The translations under genes and the position numbers were made by a program. Positions 60,871-64,000 of a DNA stretch of 64,000 nucleotides are shown here, in pieces. Every line of letters starts with the position of its first letter. The first letter of the stretch is position 1. This stretch comes from Terebella lapidaria (Eukaryota; Annelida; Polychaeta; Terebellida; Terebellidae): the NCBI GenBank assembly GCA_949152475.1, contig OX424560.1, forward strand, positions 8,122,001-8,186,000, in the 5' to 3' direction. Below the pieces are notes generated by a model. That model saw only the letters and a list, made by a program, of their open reading frames with translations. It was not told the origin of the DNA and did not search any database.

Positions 60871-61047
60871 TTATCTTGCATCTTCTCATTCCCTTCAAGT
60901 ATAAATTTACCTTGCATCTTCTCATTCCTTTCAAGTATAAACTCATTCCCTCATTCCCTTCGAGTAAAAACTTATCTTGCATCTTCTCATTCCCTTCAAG
61001 TATAAACTTCTCTTTTATCTTCCCACTCCATTCAAGTATAAACTTTT
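60844..61047 (-). repeat. 36-base minisatellite derived from the fibrinogen exon edge
   Basis: About six imperfect copies of a 36-base unit that reads AAGTTTATACTTGAAGGGAA then TGAGAAGATGCAAGAT on the minus strand. In the frame of the fibrinogen exon it encodes KFILEGNEKMQD, so the GNE-K/E-M-x part of the exon has been multiplied. One copy has a shortened interior. The frame stays open for the first two copies next to the exon. Confidence 0.85.
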
Positions 61048-61360
61048 AAACTAGTACCGGTCAGGAGTTATTCTGGTTAGGTGGCTATGAAAGTTTCAAT
61101 TTGCCCTTCTACCGTACTTCTTCCATAGAAAAGAGTAGGCCTAATGCATCACATATTTGCATAGTAGTGATGGAATTGGTTTTGATCACTCTACAGCATA
61201 ACTGTCACACAGGCGTAACTAGGAACATTTTGTGCTGACAATAACCATGCAGAATGAAACTACACTACAATTTCAGTATAAATGTACCTCAGTGAATCTG
61301 AAGTGGCGCTGGGAAGAAACAAATATGCCTGATGGCCTCAGAAAAATCGTTCACGAAATA

Positions 61361-61453
61361 GAGAAACCCCAAGGAAGAGGGGGTTATTCAACATGGTCGA
61401 GGGCGTTAGCCGAGACTATGTTGAATAAATCTCTGTTACTCGAGGGGTTTCTC
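61361..61453. repeat. nested inverted repeat
   Basis: Outer arms GAGAAACCCC and GGGGTTTCTC, inner arms TTATTCAACATGGTC and GACTATGTTGAATAA, around a short loop. The open frame at 61232-61567 spans it and is probably a by-product. It could be a small foldback element or part of a transcript hairpin. Confidence 0.65.
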
Positions 61454-61946
61454 TACTTTAAACTATACAGAAAACTACTCAGTCGTGACCGGGAGGTGTT
61501 TAAGCAACATACAGCATTGAATAAACACCTACGAGAACAATGCAGCTATGGTTTAAAGAACAAATGAAGGTGAAATAATATCCCAATATAGTGCATGATT
61601 CTATTGTCTCGAGCAGGTATTTACTTGTAACTAAATACCTCTCTGCGAGGTATCTATTTCCAATAAATACCTGTCCCAGGTATCGAATGAAAATGAATCA
61701 ATACTGGTGGACATGTAAACAAACTGGAAATGGTATTTTTTTATTGCCAAGCGTATACATGTACAATGTATTAGGATTATTTTACTCGATGTGCATAAAC
61801 TAATCGTGGACAGCTAATCGTTGCAATAATGGTGTGTGAGTTTAATCCATTGGTCATAAACAGTTTTGTGGTTAATATTTTGATATTTGGTTCATGAAAT
61901 CCTCTGCAGATATCCAGTGAAAACGTATATATCCACAATATCCTTG

Positions 61947-63290
61947 GAAGAAGAAGAAGAAGAAATAAAGCTTAACGGCACTTTGGGCTCAAGAAGGCCA
62001 TTTCAGTGCCAAACAAGGATATAAAAGTAGTATCAAGAATGATAAAACCACAAGTTATGCAATTAAAAATTTGTAGTGAACAGTAAAACCTTACAAAGTT
62101 AATGGTGAAAAAATAATGACTAGATCTAGACCCAAAGGCATTGATTAGAATTTATTTGTCTAAAAATAGAAATATACCCCAATTTCCCGAAGGAAATTGA
62201 GGATTTTATAAATATTAATATCGTTAAAAACATCATGCATTGACTGACACTCGTAAAACAAACGACGAGTGTCAGCCAAATCTTGACAATGTACCAGGAC
62301 ATGTTCAACGGTCAGCCACTCTCGACAGGGCACACACACAGGGGCCTCCTCCCCACGGAGCAGGTAACCCTGAGTAAGATATGTATGCCCTATACGAGCC
62401 CGTGACATGACCAGTTGATCACGCCTGGACATTTCGTTTATTGGGGTACAACAACCAATCGTTGGTTTGACTTTGTGTAATTTGTTATCAACCTGCTCAT
62501 CCCAGAATGACTGCCATTCTGCGTACAAGTACGTGTGGATGAGCAGCTTGAAATCAGAATGTGGCACCCTGGAAAATGTGACGTCCAGATCAAGAGCTGC
62601 CCTGGCAGCCTTGTCGGCACGTTCATTCCCAGGAATGTCCACATGACTGGGTACCCAACAAAATACCACAACTTTATGCATTTGAAAAGTACGTTGATGT
62701 TCAGTTAAAATATCCAAAAGTAGAGGATGGTCAATATTACGATTCTCTATGGCTTGAAGGGCTGATAGAGAATCTGAACAAATGACAAAACCCAGTTCTC
62801 CGGACCGGCGGATGTGGGACAGTGCTAACAGTATTGCTTTCAACTCCGCTGTGTACACTGAACACACATCAGGGATACGTTGTTTGTATGTTCTCCCTGA
62901 GGTGACAGCAGCACAGCCTACTTTATTACCATCCTTAGAACCATCAGTATAGATAAACTTAAAATTTGGATAATTTAACTGAACATCACTAAAACTACTG
63001 TGAAAATCCAAAGGGTTGATGGTAGACTTCTTCCCAATCCTGAGAGAGAAGTCAGTTATGGGAGTTTTCAATTCCCATGGTGGAACCTTTGAAATTTTTG
63101 ACTCAGCTATTGTGTTCAAGTCAATGTTTAAATCCGCCAATAGGTGTTTCATGCGAATGCCAAAGGTTGGTATTGCATTTGGCCTGGATTCAAACAGACG
63201 AACACACTTAGCTTTGAAAACAACATTATGGGCTGGATTATGGGCTTGGAATTCCGGAGGTTTTGATAATCCTGCGATATTCCACATACA
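61947..63290 (-). mobile_element. LINE (I/Nimb-like), 3' part with RNase H
   Basis: A 5'-truncated non-LTR retrotransposon ending on the minus strand in (TTC)n. It is the fullest copy in the window; 8987, 17534, 34136 and 37912 are shorter relatives. No reverse transcriptase or endonuclease lies within the copy. The 5' break is near 63290 and no target duplication was identified with confidence. Confidence 0.88.
62160..63287 (-). CDS. LINE ORF2 C-terminus: RNase H and zinc knuckle
   Basis: A 375-codon open frame starting at an internal Met. RNase H motifs: FIYTDGSKDG (first Asp), YTAELKAI (Glu), VICSDSLSALQA (second Asp), and WVPSHVDIPGNERAD with the final Asp. A Cys/His knuckle follows (PVCVPCREWL then EHVLVHC). 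RNase H after the reverse transcriptase with a terminal knuckle is seen in the I, Nimb, ingi and R1 groups, where it removes the RNA template during reverse transcription. The reverse transcriptase itself is missing through truncation. The frame is intact over this whole length. Confidence 0.88.
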   Translation of the reverse strand: MWNIAGLSKPPEFQAHNPAHNVVFKAKCVRLFESRPNAIPTFGIRMKHLLADLNIDLNTIAESKISKVPPWELKTPITDFSLRIGKKSTINPLDFHSSFSDVQLNYPNFKFIYTDGSKDGNKVGCAAVTSGRTYKQRIPDVCSVYTAELKAILLALSHIRRSGELGFVICSDSLSALQAIENRNIDHPLLLDILTEHQRTFQMHKVVVFCWVPSHVDIPGNERADKAARAALDLDVTFSRVPHSDFKLLIHTYLYAEWQSFWDEQVDNKLHKVKPTIGCCTPINEMSRRDQLVMSRARIGHTYLTQGYLLRGEEAPVCVPCREWLTVEHVLVHCQDLADTRRLFYECQSMHDVFNDINIYKILNFLREIGVYFYF

Positions 63291-64000
63291 TATATATCTG
63301 CAACTGTACCGGAATCCTAGAGAAACCTCCAGAGATCACGTATAACGTAATTTTCCTGCAAATATGAATGAGATATATACAAACATGAATGTTTCATTTT
63401 CCTTTTTAAATGTAGATTATAGCTATTCAGCATATGTATTTTGGGAACAATTTGAACAGAACTTTCACATCGCCATATTATGCACGAATAGGACAAATTT
63501 TTTTAGATGAACTTATCAGTCGTACGTTGAAGTCATGGATCAAACCTTAGAATGGTTCGTAGTGATTTTACGAGGAAAACTGTAAATACATGTGGAAAAA
63601 ATCGTTTTTATTTCCTTATTAGGATTGAAAGAACAAAGGATAAATGTATTTGTTCAGGCATTTGTTCAATTATGATTCAATTCTTTGTACGCGGGTACAA
63701 CCCAATAGATAATGCAAAAAGAGAAAATGCTAATTTTGTTTTGAATTCAAAGAAATAAGTCTGATATATTACTCACCGGTTCACAAATCTGGTATTCTGT
63801 TCATGCACTGCATCTGGTTACACCAAATTTTTTTAGTCATTCCCAGGAATAAGGTTTTGCAACTGTATCCAACGAACAAGCGCGTCAGAACGCGCGTTTA
63901 TATCCGCATACGGCGTTCTTCATGTGTTGCATTTTTTCATTACGAAAAGTTGATGTCACGTAGCTTGCTGTTTAAAAGTGAGCGCGCCTATTGCCGCGTT
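63291..64000. other. no recognisable feature
   Basis: AT-rich sequence with one 68-codon frame lacking any domain. The last 150 bases are GC-richer with repeated GCGCG strings, of no clear function. Confidence 0.45.

Noticed and set aside
60844-61047. CRISPR-like array
   Set aside because: Head-to-tail 36-base units without unique spacers, in an animal genome and derived from an adjacent exon: a minisatellite.
61232-61567. 111-codon plus-strand frame as a gene
   Set aside because: It spans a nested inverted repeat and has no recognisable domain; likely a by-product of the foldback.

Overview
This is a eukaryotic, AT-rich, repeat-dominated window from an animal. It contains split genes with GT-AG introns, immunoglobulin (Ig) and fibrinogen-related domain exons, LINEs with a terminal RNase H, a DIRS-type element, and a THAP-bearing DNA transposon. 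I see no prokaryotic signals. The mix suggests a marine invertebrate, perhaps a mollusc or other lophotrochozoan. The species cannot be fixed from the sequence alone.

Layout. 1-4.8 kb is mostly non-coding and holds old repeat fragments and one CpG-rich patch. 4.8-8.9 kb (+) is the 5' part of a host gene for a secreted or membrane Ig-domain protein: a signal-peptide exon plus five exons making three Ig domains, with every splice phase agreeing. Its 3' end is not visible; a LINE fragment sits 104 bases past the last recognised exon. 10.4-43.1 kb is a macro-repeat array. Three young tandem units of about 6.3 kb (starting near 10653, 17320 and 30071) are followed by older, degraded units. Each young unit carries its own private insertions. 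Unit 1 has a 339-base repeat called R2 here. Unit 2 has a 58-base LINE tail with a 15-base target duplication, and a whole-looking 6.4 kb DIRS element. Unit 3 is cut by a LINE. Several TIR elements also lie in the array: a TAGGGRTGYA family, a TTA-flanked Harbinger-like element and a Tc1-like foldback.

43.1-49.2 kb holds a 160-base tandem duplication and a 2.3 kb TTAA-flanked element. 49,239-58,628 is the most notable object: a 9.4 kb DNA transposon flanked by TTAA, with 34-base perfect terminal inverted repeats. Its intron-rich transposase gene on the minus strand runs from a THAP zinc finger exon at 58.0 kb to a stop codon at 51,328. Fourteen exons join with consistent phases and no in-frame stops. 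Only the exon holding the start codon is unresolved. THAP finger, TTAA target and TIRs together point to the Kolobok superfamily. Two small TA-flanked MITEs and a 101-base hairpin sit in its introns.

58.6-64 kb holds a fibrinogen-domain exon on the minus strand, whose 5' part has expanded into a 36-base minisatellite, and the 3' portion of an I/Nimb-like LINE with an intact 375-codon frame (RNase H plus zinc knuckle). Tail fragments of the same LINE family recur at 9.0, 17.5, 34.1 and 37.9 kb.

Coordinates of exons and element ends were read by eye; homology calls rest on recognised motifs, not on searches.
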